In this document: positions 40,582-50,595 of the stretch, piece after piece
Layout of the letters: each line of letters opens with the position of its first letter
Position numbering within the stretch: position 1 is the first letter of the stretch
DNA from: Limnobaculum xujianqingii
GTDB lineage: Bacteria; Pseudomonadota; Gammaproteobacteria; Enterobacterales; Enterobacteriaceae
Length of the DNA stretch: 64,000 nucleotides
Assembly: GCF_013394855.1 (NCBI RefSeq)
Contig: NZ_JABMLK010000002.1
Location: forward strand, 1,364,001 to 1,428,000
Direction: 5' to 3'
Translations under genes and position numbers: made by a program
Notes under the pieces: model-generated
What the model saw: the letters and a program-made list of their open reading frames with translations, nothing else
Database searches by the model: none
What the model was told of the DNA's origin: nothing

Positions 40582-42281
40582 GCCAACGTATCACTATTGA
40601 CCCGGTAACTCGTATCGAAGGTCACTTACGCATTGATTGCGAAATTGAAAACGGAAAGGTCTCCAAAGCGTGGGCGTCAGGTACTATGTGGCGTGGCATG
40701 GAGGAGATCGTAAAAGGGCACGATCCGCGTGATGCATGGATGATTATGCAACGTATCTGTGGCGTTTGTACCACCACTCATGCTATTGCATCAGTTCGTT
40801 CTGTTGAGAGCGCATTGAATCTGGATATCCCGGTAAACGCACAATACATTCGTAACCTGATACTGGCCGCGCACATGACGCATGACCATATCGTGCACTT
40901 CTATCAGCTTTCAGCGTTAGACTGGGTGGACATTACTTCTGCACTACAAGCCGATCCTGCTAAAGCAGCGGCCTTGTTGAAAGGTGTTTCCAACTGGCAC
41001 CTGAATAGTGAGGAAGAGTTCACTAAGGTTCAGAACAAAATTAAAGATCTGGTAGCCAGTGGTCAATTGGGCATTTTTGCTAACGGTTACTGGGGACACC
41101 CGGCGATGAAATTACCGCCAGAGGTGAACCTGATTGCTGTTGCTCACTATCTGCAGGCTCTTGATTGTCAGCGTGATGCTAACCGTGTGGTGGCATTACT
41201 GGGTGGTAAAACACCTCATATTCAAAACCTGGCTGTAGGCGGGGTAGCTAACCCGATCAATCTGGATGGCTTAGGTGTGTTGAACCTTGAGCGCCTGATG
41301 TATATCAAGTCTTTCATTGATCGTTTAAACGACTTCGTTCAGCAAGTGTACAAAGTGGATACGGCTGTGATTGCTGCATTCTATCCGGAATGGCTGGAAT
41401 TGGGCAAAGGGGCCGTTAACTATCTGAGCACCCCTGAATTCCCTACCGATAGCAAAAACGGTAGTTTCGTATTCCCTGGTGGTTATATCGCTGACGGTGA
41501 TTTATCTACTTATCGTCCGATTACCTCTCAATCAGATGAGTTTCTGATTAAAGGTATCCAGGAAAGCGCTAAGCACGCATGGTATAAAGATGAAGAGCCG
41601 CAGGCGCCGTGGGAAGGTACGACTATTCCTAACTACAGCACCTGGGATGAGAACGGCAAATACTCATGGGTTAAGTCACCAACCTTCTACGGTAAAACGA
41701 CTGAAGTGGGTCCATTAGCCAATATGCTGTGTAAACTGGCTGCTAACCATGAACCAACCAAGAAGCATCTGAATGATATCGTGGGCATTTATACCGCATT
41801 AACCGGTAAAACCATTGAAGTCGCTCAGCTACATTCAACACTGGGACGTATTGTTGGCCGTACTGTACACGCCTGTACCCTGCAAGATTTGTTACAAAAT
41901 CAGTATAAATCACTGATTGAAAACATCGGCAAAGGGGACCATGTTGCCTATGTGAAGCCAAATATTCCAACAACCGGCACTATTAAGGGTGTAGGTTTTG
42001 CGGAAGTTTCACGCGGTATGTTATCCCACTGGATCGTCATCAAAGATGGTAAAATCGAGAACTATCAGGCAGTGGTTCCATCCACCTGGAACTCCGGTCC
42101 ACGTAACTTCAATGATGACGTAGGGCCATATGAGCAGTCACTGGTAGGTACTCCGATTGCCGATCCGGCGAAACCGTTAGAAGTTGTACGTACCATTCAC
42201 TCCTTCGACCCATGCATGGCTTGTGCGGTACACGTGGTTGATGCGGATGGTAATGAAGTCACAAAAGTTAAGGTTCTTTAA
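40578..42281 (+). CDS. hybC: Hydrogenase-2 large subunit HybC
   Basis: The 567-residue nickel-iron catalytic subunit. The N-terminal ligand motif is RICGVCTTTH and the C-terminal one DPCMACAVH. The last 15 residues after that histidine (VVDADGNEVTKVKVL) are the extension removed by HybD after nickel insertion, leaving 552 residues. Its stop overlaps the hybD start by one base (TAATG), implying translational coupling. Confidence 0.98.
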   Translation: MSQRITIDPVTRIEGHLRIDCEIENGKVSKAWASGTMWRGMEEIVKGHDPRDAWMIMQRICGVCTTTHAIASVRSVESALNLDIPVNAQYIRNLILAAHMTHDHIVHFYQLSALDWVDITSALQADPAKAAALLKGVSNWHLNSEEEFTKVQNKIKDLVASGQLGIFANGYWGHPAMKLPPEVNLIAVAHYLQALDCQRDANRVVALLGGKTPHIQNLAVGGVANPINLDGLGVLNLERLMYIKSFIDRLNDFVQQVYKVDTAVIAAFYPEWLELGKGAVNYLSTPEFPTDSKNGSFVFPGGYIADGDLSTYRPITSQSDEFLIKGIQESAKHAWYKDEEPQAPWEGTTIPNYSTWDENGKYSWVKSPTFYGKTTEVGPLANMLCKLAANHEPTKKHLNDIVGIYTALTGKTIEVAQLHSTLGRIVGRTVHACTLQDLLQNQYKSLIENIGKGDHVAYVKPNIPTTGTIKGVGFAEVSRGMLSHWIVIKDGKIENYQAVVPSTWNSGPRNFNDDVGPYEQSLVGTPIADPAKPLEVVRTIHSFDPCMACAVHVVDADGNEVTKVKVL

Positions 42282-42766
42282 TGCGGATATTAGTTTTAGG
42301 CGTTGGTAATGTTCTTTTAACCGACGAAGCGATAGGCGTACGTGTTGTTGAAGCACTGGAGCAAAACTACGTCCTGCCCGACTACGTAGAAGTTCTGGAT
42401 GGCGGAACCGCCGGAATGGAACTGTTGGAAGCGATGGCAAACCGCGATCATCTGATCATTGCTGATGCTATCGTTTCCAAAAAGCGTACGCCGGGCACCA
42501 TTATGATTTTGCGTGATGAAGAAGTGCCAACGCTGTTTACTAATAAGATCTCTCCGCATCAGTTAGGTTTGGCCGACGTTCTGTCGGCCCTCCGTTTTAC
42601 CGGGGAATTCCCCGGTAAGCTGACTCTGGTTGGCGTTATTCCTGAATCTCTGGAACCGCATATTGGTATGACCGCAACGGTTGAAGCCATGGTTGAACCA
42701 GCGTTACAAGAGGTGATAGCGGCCTTGCGCTCATCTGGTGTAGAAGTTTTACCCAAGGAGAAATAA
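42281..42766 (+). CDS. hybD: Hydrogenase-2 maturation endopeptidase HybD
   Basis: A 161-residue protease that trims the HybC C-terminus after nickel insertion. The nickel-sensing residues are E16 (LLTDEAIGVR), an aspartate in LIIADAIVS and the histidine in KISPHQLGLAD, all intact. It starts one base inside the hybC stop. Confidence 0.97.
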   Translation: MRILVLGVGNVLLTDEAIGVRVVEALEQNYVLPDYVEVLDGGTAGMELLEAMANRDHLIIADAIVSKKRTPGTIMILRDEEVPTLFTNKISPHQLGLADVLSALRFTGEFPGKLTLVGVIPESLEPHIGMTATVEAMVEPALQEVIAALRSSGVEVLPKEK

Positions 42767-42768
42767 GC

Positions 42769-43260
42769 ATGTCCGATGAGATTTATGGCTACGCTGAGGA
42801 GCCAACGGCTCTGGTTCAGCGCGCTTTTCAGGATGTTGCTGATAAAGCCATGCATGACCTCTCTTTCCTTCATCCTAATATGCCGGTGTATGTTTCCGGC
42901 TTTAAATTGTTTGAAGGTCAGTGGGTTGGCTGTGTTATTACCCCGTGGATGCTGAGTGCATTGATTTTGCCAGGACCGAATCAGGTTTGGCCATTGCGCA
43001 CTATCAGCGAAAAACTGGGGTTAGCTATGCCTTATGACAATATGACCTTTACCGTTGGTGAGTTGGAAGGTGTTTCTCAATACCTGACGTGCTCACTGAT
43101 GTCCCCGCTTGATCATTCTTTAACGCCTGAACAGGGTGTACAATTGGCCAACGATTGTGCGCGCATGCTGTTGTCGATTCCGGTCAGCGATCCGGACGCT
43201 CCGGCACAATTAGGGCGGCGTGCACTGTTATTAGGCCGCAGGAATTGTAGTAATGCATGA
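42769..43260 (+). CDS. hybE: Hydrogenase-2 chaperone HybE
   Basis: A 163-residue chaperone of the HupJ/HybE family that coordinates export of hydrogenase-2 subunits by the Tat pathway. Recognisable segments are LPGPNQVWPLRTISEKLGLAMPYD and LGRRALLLGRRNC. It overlaps the next gene by 8 bp. Confidence 0.95.
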   Translation: MSDEIYGYAEEPTALVQRAFQDVADKAMHDLSFLHPNMPVYVSGFKLFEGQWVGCVITPWMLSALILPGPNQVWPLRTISEKLGLAMPYDNMTFTVGELEGVSQYLTCSLMSPLDHSLTPEQGVQLANDCARMLLSIPVSDPDAPAQLGRRALLLGRRNCSNA

Positions 43261-43594
43261 AATATCATTGTGTGAAAGCACAATAGAAATTATTCAGAAA
43301 CAAGTTCAACAGCATGGTGTAAAACGGGTTACCGGCGTATGGTTAGAAGTCGGGGCCCTTTCCTGTGTGGAAGAGAGCTCTCTGCGATTTTGTTTTGATG
43401 TTGTCTGTCGTGGTACTGTAGCCGAAGGCAGCCAACTTCATATTATTCACAAACCTGCTCAGGCCTGGTGTTGGGACTGTAGCAGTGAAGTGGAAATTAC
43501 TCAGCATGAAGCCCAGTGCCCAAAATGTCAGGGTTTTAGTTTGCGTGTCGACAGTGGCGATGCTCTGCAAATTAAAGAGCTGGAAGTTGAGTAA
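43253..43594 (+). CDS. hypA: Hydrogenase nickel-insertion protein HypA/HybF
   Basis: A 113-residue nickel metallochaperone. The N-terminal MHE places the nickel-binding histidine at position 2, and the zinc site is CWDC...CPKC (about residues 73-93). In this operon it takes the place of E. coli hybF and serves as hypA. Confidence 0.96.
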   Translation: MHEISLCESTIEIIQKQVQQHGVKRVTGVWLEVGALSCVEESSLRFCFDVVCRGTVAEGSQLHIIHKPAQAWCWDCSSEVEITQHEAQCPKCQGFSLRVDSGDALQIKELEVE

Positions 43595-43701
43595 CACCTT
43601 GAATAACTAATTCAAATATTTATCTCATATTGCTAATGCAAATGAGCTGGTCGAATTTACTGATTGAACTGTGACAAGATAATGTCTTGAGGGGGAGTTA
43701 T

Positions 43702-44838
43702 ATGTGTACTACTTGCGGATGTGCTGCGGGCGAGCGGCGAATTGAAGGAGAGGAACACGCGCATTCTCACCATCATGGACAAGATCATCATCACAGCCAT
43801 GAGCATAGTCATGCTCACGATCACGGCCACCATCATCATGACCATGAGCACCACCACCACGATCATGGCCATAGCCATTACGGGCACGACCATGTTCATC
43901 ATGGGCATAATCACGAGCATAGTCACGACCATGGTCACCACCATCATGGTCATCATGAAACTCCGCGTACCATTGTTATCCATCATCATTACCACCATCA
44001 AGGGGATGTGCATCACCATGTGCATACCGCCATCGCTCAAAAGATGGGTGATGTAGAGTTTGAGCTGGAGATGGAACAAAAAGAGCTCGCAGAGAAGAAC
44101 GAAGAAAAATTTCAGCCGCGTGAAATCGAACAGGATCTGGATTATGGTCACGGCGAAGCGGGCACTCACGCACCGGGCATGAGCCAGAAAAGAATGCTGC
44201 AAATTGAGATGGATGTGCTGAGTAAGAACAACCATCTGGCGGAACATAACCGCGAATATTTCGCTGAAAAACACATTCTGGCGTTGAATCTGGTATCAAG
44301 TCCGGGTTCCGGCAAAACCACATTATTAACTGAAACCCTGATGCGTTTACGGGAGCGTTTATCCTGTGCGGTGATTGAAGGGGATCAGCAAACCACCAAT
44401 GATGCCGAGCGTATTCGTGCTACTGGCGTACCGGCAATTCAGGTGAATACCGGTAAAGGCTGCCATCTGGATGCACAAATGGTGCACGATGCAGCCACTC
44501 GCCTTGAATTGAAAGAGAAGAGCCTGCTGTTTATTGAAAACGTGGGTAATCTGGTTTGTCCTGCCAGTTTCGACTTGGGGGAGCGGGCAAAGGTTGCTGT
44601 TTTGTCTGTGACTGAAGGGGAAGATAAACCATTAAAATATCCTCATATGTTTGCAGCATCAGAACTGATGATTTTAAACAAAATCGATTTACTGCCATAT
44701 CTGCATTTTGATGTTGCCGCCTGTATTGCCAATGCTCGCCGAATTAACCCGAATATTCAGGTTATTCAATTATCAGCAACCAGTGGCGAGGGTATGGAAG
44801 CCTGGGTCTCATGGCTGGAGACACAGTTATGTGCTTAG
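43702..44838 (+). CDS. hypB: HypB nickel-insertion GTPase with a very long histidine-rich domain
   Basis: A 378-residue GTPase (E. coli 290) that delivers nickel with HypA. The N-terminal metal site CTTCGC follows the initiator methionine at 43702; the frame is open five codons upstream but GGGGGAG fixes this start. Residues about 19-108 are almost half histidine (nearly 50 H) with D, G and S, a nickel-storage domain as in HypB 'nickelins'. Then [21 protein letters not shown]-loop SSPGSGKTT (199-207), [13 protein letters not shown] and NKIDLLPY. It suggests the cell stores or buffers nickel for hydrogenase maturation. Confidence 0.97.
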   Translation: MCTTCGCAAGERRIEGEEHAHSHHHGQDHHHSHEHSHAHDHGHHHHDHEHHHHDHGHSHYGHDHVHHGHNHEHSHDHGHHHHGHHETPRTIVIHHHYHHQGDVHHHVHTAIAQKMGDVEFELEMEQKELAEKNEEKFQPREIEQDLDYGHGEAGTHAPGMSQKRMLQIEMDVLSKNNHLAEHNREYFAEKHILALNLVSSPGSGKTTLLTETLMRLRERLSCAVIEGDQQTTNDAERIRATGVPAIQVNTGKGCHLDAQMVHDAATRLELKEKSLLFIENVGNLVCPASFDLGERAKVAVLSVTEGEDKPLKYPHMFAASELMILNKIDLLPYLHFDVAACIANARRINPNIQVIQLSATSGEGMEAWVSWLETQLCA

Positions 44839-45122
44839 GCGTTCCGGGGCAGATTGTTGCCGTAGGTGAAGATATTCATCAGTTAGCTCAGGTTGATGTT
44901 TGTGGCGTAAAACGCGATGTGAATATCGCCCTCATTTGTGAAGGTGAACCGGCTGAATTAGTTGGTCAATGGGTTTTGGTTCACGTTGGTTTTGCTATGA
45001 GCATTATCGATGAAGAAGAGGCGCAGGCTACACTGGAAGCCCTGATGGCTATGAGTGTGCTTGAGCATGAAGTAGGTGATTTCCTCGGGATCAATGCCGG
45101 AGCGGATGATGCAGTACGTTGA
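44829..45122 (+). CDS. hypC: Hydrogenase maturation chaperone HypC/HybG
   Basis: A 97-residue chaperone that carries the Fe(CN)2CO unit with HypD to the large subunit. The essential cysteine at position 2 ([10 protein letters not shown]) fixes the start at 44829, 10 bp inside hypB; the frame is open six codons further upstream but that would bury the cysteine. [14 protein letters not shown] is typical. Confidence 0.95.
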   Translation: MCLGVPGQIVAVGEDIHQLAQVDVCGVKRDVNIALICEGEPAELVGQWVLVHVGFAMSIIDEEEAQATLEALMAMSVLEHEVGDFLGINAGADDAVR

Positions 45123-46224
45123 TGAATTCCGCGATCCCGAACTGGCAAAAACGCTACTGTCCCATATTCGACATAAAGTTTCAGCTATTGCTAAGGCCAG
45201 TGAACGTCCGCTGCAACTGATGGAAGTTTGCGGTGGGCATACTCACGCCATCTACAAGTTTGGTATCGACCAGCTGTTACCTCCAGAAATTGAATTTGTG
45301 CATGGACCGGGCTGCCCGGTGTGTGTATTACCGATGGGACGTATTGATGGCTGTATTGAAATAGCCGAACGTCCTGAGGTGATTTTTTGTACTTATGGCG
45401 ATGCGATGCGGGTTCCCGGGCGCAATGGTTCTCTGCTGGATGCCAAACGCCGTGGTGCTGATGTGCGTATTGTCTATTCTCCATTAGATACCCTGACCTT
45501 TGCCGAGCAAAATCCGGATAAACAGGTGGTGTTCTTTGGCCTTGGTTTTGAAACTACGATGCCAAGTACCGCACTGACGCTACAACAGGCGAAACGTCGT
45601 GGTTTAACTAACTTCAGCATTTTCTGTCAGCATATTACTATTATCCCAACCCTGCGTAGCCTGCTGGAGCAGCCCGATGTCAGAATTGACGGCTTTCTTG
45701 CTCCCGGCCATGTGAGTATGGTGATTGGTACTACGCCTTACGGTTTTATTGCCGAAGATTTCCATAAACCACTGGTAGTCACCGGATTTGAGCCCTTAGA
45801 TATTTTGCAGGCACTGGCTATGCTGGTGGATCAGATACATGATGGTCGCTGTGAAGTAGAAAACCAATATAAACGCATCGTCTCTCAACAGGGGAATGCG
45901 CTGGCGCGTAAAGCACTGGATGAAGTTTTTGAACTGAAAGAGAGCAGTGAATGGCGTGGATTGGGTTCGATTGCCGGGTCTGGCGTGCAGCTTACTCCTG
46001 CCTATCGCGAGTTTGATGCGGAGTTGCGTTTCAATACCCAGGAGCATCAGGTAGCTGACGATCCTCAAGCCCGCTGTGGCGATGTTCTGACCGGTCGCTG
46101 TAAGCCAAATGATTGTCCGCTATTTGGTACCCGTTGTACGCCACAAAATGCATTTGGGGCACTGATGGTTTCCTCTGAAGGCGCTTGTGCCGCCTATTAT
46201 CAATATCGTCGGGGGCTCGCTTAA
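45109..46224 (+). CDS. hypD: Hydrogenase maturation protein HypD
   Basis: A 371-residue iron-sulfur scaffold on which the Fe(CN)2CO cofactor is built. Motifs: [53 protein letters not shown] and the C-terminal 4Fe-4S ligands in [22 protein letters not shown] split over that span. ATG at 45109 or 45106; the former gives [11 protein letters not shown] like E. coli MRFVDEYRAPE. It overlaps hypC by 14 bp. Confidence 0.97.
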   Translation: MQYVDEFRDPELAKTLLSHIRHKVSAIAKASERPLQLMEVCGGHTHAIYKFGIDQLLPPEIEFVHGPGCPVCVLPMGRIDGCIEIAERPEVIFCTYGDAMRVPGRNGSLLDAKRRGADVRIVYSPLDTLTFAEQNPDKQVVFFGLGFETTMPSTALTLQQAKRRGLTNFSIFCQHITIIPTLRSLLEQPDVRIDGFLAPGHVSMVIGTTPYGFIAEDFHKPLVVTGFEPLDILQALAMLVDQIHDGRCEVENQYKRIVSQQGNALARKALDEVFELKESSEWRGLGSIAGSGVQLTPAYREFDAELRFNTQEHQVADDPQARCGDVLTGRCKPNDCPLFGTRCTPQNAFGALMVSSEGACAAYYQYRRGLA

Positions 46225-46227
46225 TTT

Positions 46228-47253
46228 ATGGCTTTTACTGAAAAAGATGTCGTTACCATGGCTCATGGTAGCGGCGGTCAGGCTATGCAGCTGCTGATTG
46301 AACAGCTGTTTTTACAGGCTTTTGCTAATCCGGCATTGAATGAGCGGGAAGATCAGGCGCGTATTCCATTGTCATTGCTTACATCCGTTGGCGATCGTCT
46401 GGCGTTTAGTACCGACAGCTATGTTATTGACCCTATTTTCTTTCCCGGCGGTAATATCGGTAAGCTGGCCGTTTGTGGAACGGTCAATGATGTGGCGGTG
46501 AGCGGTGCAGTTCCGCAATATCTCTCTTGCGGGTTTATCCTTGAAGAAGGGTTACCGCTGCAACAGCTGGAACAAATTGTTAAATCTATGGCTGATACTG
46601 CGGCTGCGGCAGGCGTAGAGATTGTTACCGGCGACACGAAAGTGGTGCAGCGCGGAGCAGCAGATAAAGTATTTATTAATACGGCAGGAATTGGTGCCAT
46701 TCCGTCGACCATCAAATGGGGTGCTCAACATATTCGCTCTGGCGATCGCATTCTGGTGAGTGGGACGCTGGGAGATCATGGTGCAACCATTTTGAACCTG
46801 CGAGAGAACCTGGGCCTTGAGGCTGAGTTAACCAGTGATTGTGCGGTATTGACGCCATTGATTGCGCCACTGCGTGATATTCATGGTGTCAGAGCATTAC
46901 GTGATGCAACTCGCGGTGGGGTAACCGCCATACTGCACGAATTTGCCGCTGCCAGCGGTTGCGGTATGTCGATTAATGAAGGGGACCTGCCGGTAAATCC
47001 TGCGGTTCGTGGCGTATGTGAACTGTTGGGGTTAGAACCGCTAAACTTTGCCAATGAAGGTAAGCTGGTGATAGTGGTAGCGCCAGAAGCGGAGCAGGCA
47101 ACCTTAGCGGCATTACGCGCACATCCTTTAGGAAAAGATGCTGCGGTGATTGGTACTGTAACCGATACCGCCCGAGTCCAACTAAAAGGGATCTTTGGCG
47201 CTTCGCGCCTGCTGGATTTACCACATAGCGAACCATTGCCAAGAATCTGTTAA
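46228..47253 (+). CDS. hypE: Hydrogenase maturation dehydratase HypE
   Basis: A 341-residue enzyme that converts a carbamoyl group on its C-terminal cysteine to thiocyanate, the source of cyanide ligands. The AIRS-like fold has MAHGSGGQAM and TDSYVIDPIFFPGGNIG, and the protein ends PRIC with the required terminal cysteine. HypF, which supplies the carbamoyl group, is not in this window. Confidence 0.97.
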   Translation: MAFTEKDVVTMAHGSGGQAMQLLIEQLFLQAFANPALNEREDQARIPLSLLTSVGDRLAFSTDSYVIDPIFFPGGNIGKLAVCGTVNDVAVSGAVPQYLSCGFILEEGLPLQQLEQIVKSMADTAAAAGVEIVTGDTKVVQRGAADKVFINTAGIGAIPSTIKWGAQHIRSGDRILVSGTLGDHGATILNLRENLGLEAELTSDCAVLTPLIAPLRDIHGVRALRDATRGGVTAILHEFAAASGCGMSINEGDLPVNPAVRGVCELLGLEPLNFANEGKLVIVVAPEAEQATLAALRAHPLGKDAAVIGTVTDTARVQLKGIFGASRLLDLPHSEPLPRIC

Positions 47254-47266
47254 TAATAACATTGAT

Positions 47267-47309
47267 AAAAATAGCCCCGACAGGTGAGAGCCGTCGGGGC
47301 TATTTTTAT
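47267..47309. terminator. Bidirectional terminator between hypE and atoB
   Basis: AAAAATAGCCCCGAC / GTCGGGGCTATTTTTA is a 15-bp stem with T runs on both strands, between convergent hypE and atoB. Confidence 0.92.
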
Positions 47310-47385
47310 ATTAGTTAGAGCGTCAGTCGAATAATGAAATAGTCTAACAGATTGTAGGACTATTTCTTTGACAGAAGCCTGTAAC

Positions 47386-48570
47386 TTAACTCATACGCTC
47401 AACAATCATTGCAGTACCCTGACCACCACCAATACACAGTGTTGCCAGACCTAAAGTCTTATCTCTGGCCTGTAACGAGTGCAGCAGAGTTACCAGAATA
47501 CGCGCACCAGATGCACCAATTGGATGACCCAAAGCGATAGCGCCACCGTTAACGTTAACTTTGGCAGCATCGAATCCCAGCGTTTTACCTACTGCCAGGA
47601 ACTGAGCGGCGAAAGCTTCGTTAGCTTCAATCAGGTCGATATCAGACAGTGACAGGCCGGTTTTCTTTAACGCGTTCAGCGTTGCAGGAACCGGGCCCAT
47701 ACCCATCAGTGATGGGGCGACACCGCCGTTGGCATAGCCTCTGATGCGGGCTAAAGGCGTTAATCCGAGCTCTTTAGCACGGCTTTCAGACATAACCACC
47801 AGTGCTGCAGCGCCATCGTTAATACCAGAAGCGTTACCTGCCGTTACCGTTCCCTCTTTGGTGAAGGCCGGGCGTAGTTTTGCCAGACCTTCTGCCGTGG
47901 TATCGGCTTTCGGGAATTCATCAGTATCAACAATGATTTCGCCCTTGCGAGTTTTTACCGTTACCGGAACGATCTCTTTGGCAAATGCACCGCTGTTAAT
48001 GGCAGCAACTGCTTTTTGCTGTGATGCCAGCGCCAGTGCATCCTGTGCTTCGCGGCTGATATCATACTCTTTAGCCACGTTTTCTGCGGTGATACCCATA
48101 TGGTAACCATGAGTGGCACACATTAAGCCATCCTGCAGGATAACATCCATCAGTTTGCCATCACCTAAACGGTAACCCCAACGCGCTTTGCTATCCAGCA
48201 GGTAAGGGGCCTGACTCATGTTTTCCATGCCGCCAGCAATAATTGCCTGAGCATCACCGGCAAGAATAGCTTGTGCTGCCAGAGCGACGCTTTTCAGGCC
48301 GGAGCCACAGACCTTGTTAACGGTATAAGCACAAACCGTTTCAGGGATACCGCTTTTCAGCAGTGCCTGACGAGCCGGGTTTTGACCTAAGCCAGCCTGT
48401 AATACATTACCAAAAATAACTTCATCAACTGTTCCACCGCTGATACCAGCACGGGCCATTGCTTCACGAATAACCACTGAACCTAAATCAACGGCGGAAA
48501 CCGAAGCCAGTGCACCATTAAAGCTGCCAATGGCGGTGCGCGCTGCGCTGACGATAACAATGTTGTTCAT
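47386..48570 (-). CDS. atoB: Acetyl-CoA C-acetyltransferase (thiolase), copy 2
   Basis: A 394-residue thiolase with the acyl-cysteine in [17 protein letters not shown], histidine in [16 protein letters not shown] and cysteine in [18 protein letters not shown]. It ends the atoDAEB operon, as in E. coli, and cleaves acetoacetyl-CoA to two acetyl-CoA. The copy at 18377-19555 has the same motifs but many differences elsewhere. Confidence 0.96.
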   Translation of the reverse strand: MNNIVIVSAARTAIGSFNGALASVSAVDLGSVVIREAMARAGISGGTVDEVIFGNVLQAGLGQNPARQALLKSGIPETVCAYTVNKVCGSGLKSVALAAQAILAGDAQAIIAGGMENMSQAPYLLDSKARWGYRLGDGKLMDVILQDGLMCATHGYHMGITAENVAKEYDISREAQDALALASQQKAVAAINSGAFAKEIVPVTVKTRKGEIIVDTDEFPKADTTAEGLAKLRPAFTKEGTVTAGNASGINDGAAALVVMSESRAKELGLTPLARIRGYANGGVAPSLMGMGPVPATLNALKKTGLSLSDIDLIEANEAFAAQFLAVGKTLGFDAAKVNVNGGAIALGHPIGASGARILVTLLHSLQARDKTLGLATLCIGGGQGTAMIVERMS

Positions 48571-48608
48571 AACTCAATTCCTTAATTTTTATCTATTTTC
48601 TATTGGCG

Positions 48609-49931
48609 TCAGAATACGGTGAGGCCGATAACAAATATGATTCCGGAGAATAGCAGGGCGGTAACGCAATAGCCCATAATGTCCCGAACCCCTAAACCAG
48701 CAATAGCCAGAGCAGGCAGAGCCCAGAATGGTTGCGCCATGTTCATCCACTGTTCACCGTAGGCAATTGCCATAGCTGATTTACCCAGATCGGCGCCTAA
48801 AGCTTGTGCCGCAGGCATAACGAATGGACCCTGAATAACCCAGTGACCGCCGCCTGATGGTACCGCGAAGTTAATCAACGCAGAGCTGAAGAAGGTCATG
48901 ATTGGGAAGGTATCTTTGTTGGCGACGTTAATAAACCATTCGGTGATCAGGCCACCTAAACCGGAGTGTTCCATCATTAACTGGATACCCGCATAGAACG
49001 GGAACTGTACCAGAATACCTGCGGTACTTTTCGCTGCGGCAGAAATGGCGCGCATATAGGCCATTGGTGTTTTGTGCAGCAGCAAGCCGGCAATCATAAA
49101 CATCATGTTGACGGTGTTGATAGTGATATTGAAGCCTTTCTCGTAAAAATACATGCCTAAGTAAGCAATACCCAGAACTCCAATGATCCACGCGATAATA
49201 CGGCTTTCTTCCATTTTCTCTGCCACTGGAGCATCAGCAGGAAGTTTTTTCTGGAAGTCAGGCTCTTCAGCCAGCAGAGATGGATCAACGGTTACCACAT
49301 CTTCTGGTTTTGGCATCATCATACGGGTAACAAACGGCATCACCACAATCAGAGATAATGTAATAAAGATGTTGTAGTCAGTAAAGATGGTTTGAGAAAC
49401 CGGAATCAGCCCAGCGATATGTTCAACAGGGTTGCCCGGAGTTGCCGCCAGCAGAGGCATTGAACCAGAGAAACCGCCACCCCATGTCAGGAAGCCGATG
49501 TAAGCACAGGCAATCAACAACGGATAGTCAGAGCCTTTCACCCGACGAGCAACTTCACGAGCAAACATGGCGCCTACTACCAGGCCAAAGCCCCAGTTAA
49601 TCACACAGGCAACGGAACCGAAGAAAGTCACCAGCATAACGCCTTGAGCAGGCGTTTTAGCAGCAGATGCAGTTAACTTCAGAATGCGTTTAACCGGCGC
49701 GGAACTGGCCAAAGCATGTCCTGTTACGATAATCAACGCCATTTGCATACCGAAACCAAGCAGGTTCCAGAAGCCGTTACCCCACATTTGCACCATATCA
49801 ACAGGTGTATGCGGTGTCAGAGCCAGTGCAATCACAAAAGTGAGCATGGTTAACAGCATGGCGAAAATTAATGGATCGGGTAAATAGCGGCTAACAAAGC
49901 CGGTTAAGAAGCGAGATATGCGGCCGATCAT
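48609..49931 (-). CDS. atoE: Short-chain fatty acid transporter AtoE
   Basis: A 440-residue membrane protein with about ten to twelve hydrophobic segments, of the AtoE family. It begins MIGRISRFLTGFVSRYLPDP and has VINWGFGLVVGAMFAREVARRVKG and NFAVPSGGGHWVIQGPFVMPAA. It is thought to import short-chain fatty acids such as butyrate and acetoacetate. It overlaps atoA by 4 bp. Confidence 0.95.
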   Translation of the reverse strand: MIGRISRFLTGFVSRYLPDPLIFAMLLTMLTFVIALALTPHTPVDMVQMWGNGFWNLLGFGMQMALIIVTGHALASSAPVKRILKLTASAAKTPAQGVMLVTFFGSVACVINWGFGLVVGAMFAREVARRVKGSDYPLLIACAYIGFLTWGGGFSGSMPLLAATPGNPVEHIAGLIPVSQTIFTDYNIFITLSLIVVMPFVTRMMMPKPEDVVTVDPSLLAEEPDFQKKLPADAPVAEKMEESRIIAWIIGVLGIAYLGMYFYEKGFNITINTVNMMFMIAGLLLHKTPMAYMRAISAAAKSTAGILVQFPFYAGIQLMMEHSGLGGLITEWFINVANKDTFPIMTFFSSALINFAVPSGGGHWVIQGPFVMPAAQALGADLGKSAMAIAYGEQWMNMAQPFWALPALAIAGLGVRDIMGYCVTALLFSGIIFVIGLTVF

Positions 49932-50593
49932 GCTACACCTTCCTCAACAACGATTGGCATAACTTTAAAGTTTGCAGCAACGCTGAATTCAGCATCGGTT
50001 GCAGCTTTGATAGCTTCAAGCGTTACGCCCGGAGCATGTTCTTTAAGAATTAGCTGTCCCTTTTCAAACTCGAACACGCCCATCTCAGTCACAATCATGC
50101 TGACTTTGTTTTTGGCGGTTAACGGTAAAGTGCACTGCTTGAGGATTTTTGATGAGCCATCTTTAGCACAATGTTCCATAGCGATAATGACGCGGCGAGC
50201 ACCGGTCACCAGATCCATTGCACCACCCATGCCCGGAACCATTTTTCCCGGAACCATCCAGTTTGCCAGGTTGGCATGTTGGTCAACTTGCAGACCGCCT
50301 AAAACGCTGGCATCTACATGACCACCACGAATAAGGGCAAAAGAGAAGGCACTGTCAAACATGGCTGCGCCCGGCAGAACACCACAAGGTTGTCCACCTG
50401 CGTTGACCAGATTAGGATGCGCTTCAGTTACCGGACCTAAACCCAGAAAACCGTTTTCTGACTGTAGGGTGATATGAATGTCTTGTGGTAAATAGTTCAC
50501 TACCTGAGTTGGTAAGCCGATACCCAGGTTCACAATGTCACCATCATGCAGCTCAAGGGCTACGCGGCGAGCGATGAGTTCTTTTGCATTCAT
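49928..50593 (-). CDS. atoA: Acetoacetate CoA-transferase beta subunit, copy 2 (intact)
   Basis: A 221-residue catalytic subunit carrying the glutamate that forms the CoA thioester (LQSENGFLG). VPGMGGAMDLVTGARRVI is continuous here, in contrast to the frameshifted copy at 20225-20892. It starts two bases after atoD. Confidence 0.96.
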   Translation of the reverse strand: MNAKELIARRVALELHDGDIVNLGIGLPTQVVNYLPQDIHITLQSENGFLGLGPVTEAHPNLVNAGGQPCGVLPGAAMFDSAFSFALIRGGHVDASVLGGLQVDQHANLANWMVPGKMVPGMGGAMDLVTGARRVIIAMEHCAKDGSSKILKQCTLPLTAKNKVSMIVTEMGVFEFEKGQLILKEHAPGVTLEAIKAATDAEFSVAANFKVMPIVVEEGVA

Positions 50594-50595
50594 GA

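Noticed and set aside
43657..44274. Minus-strand open frame rich in methionine and valine opposite hypB
   Set aside because: It is the complement of the histidine tract (ATG/GTG on the reverse), a composition artefact.
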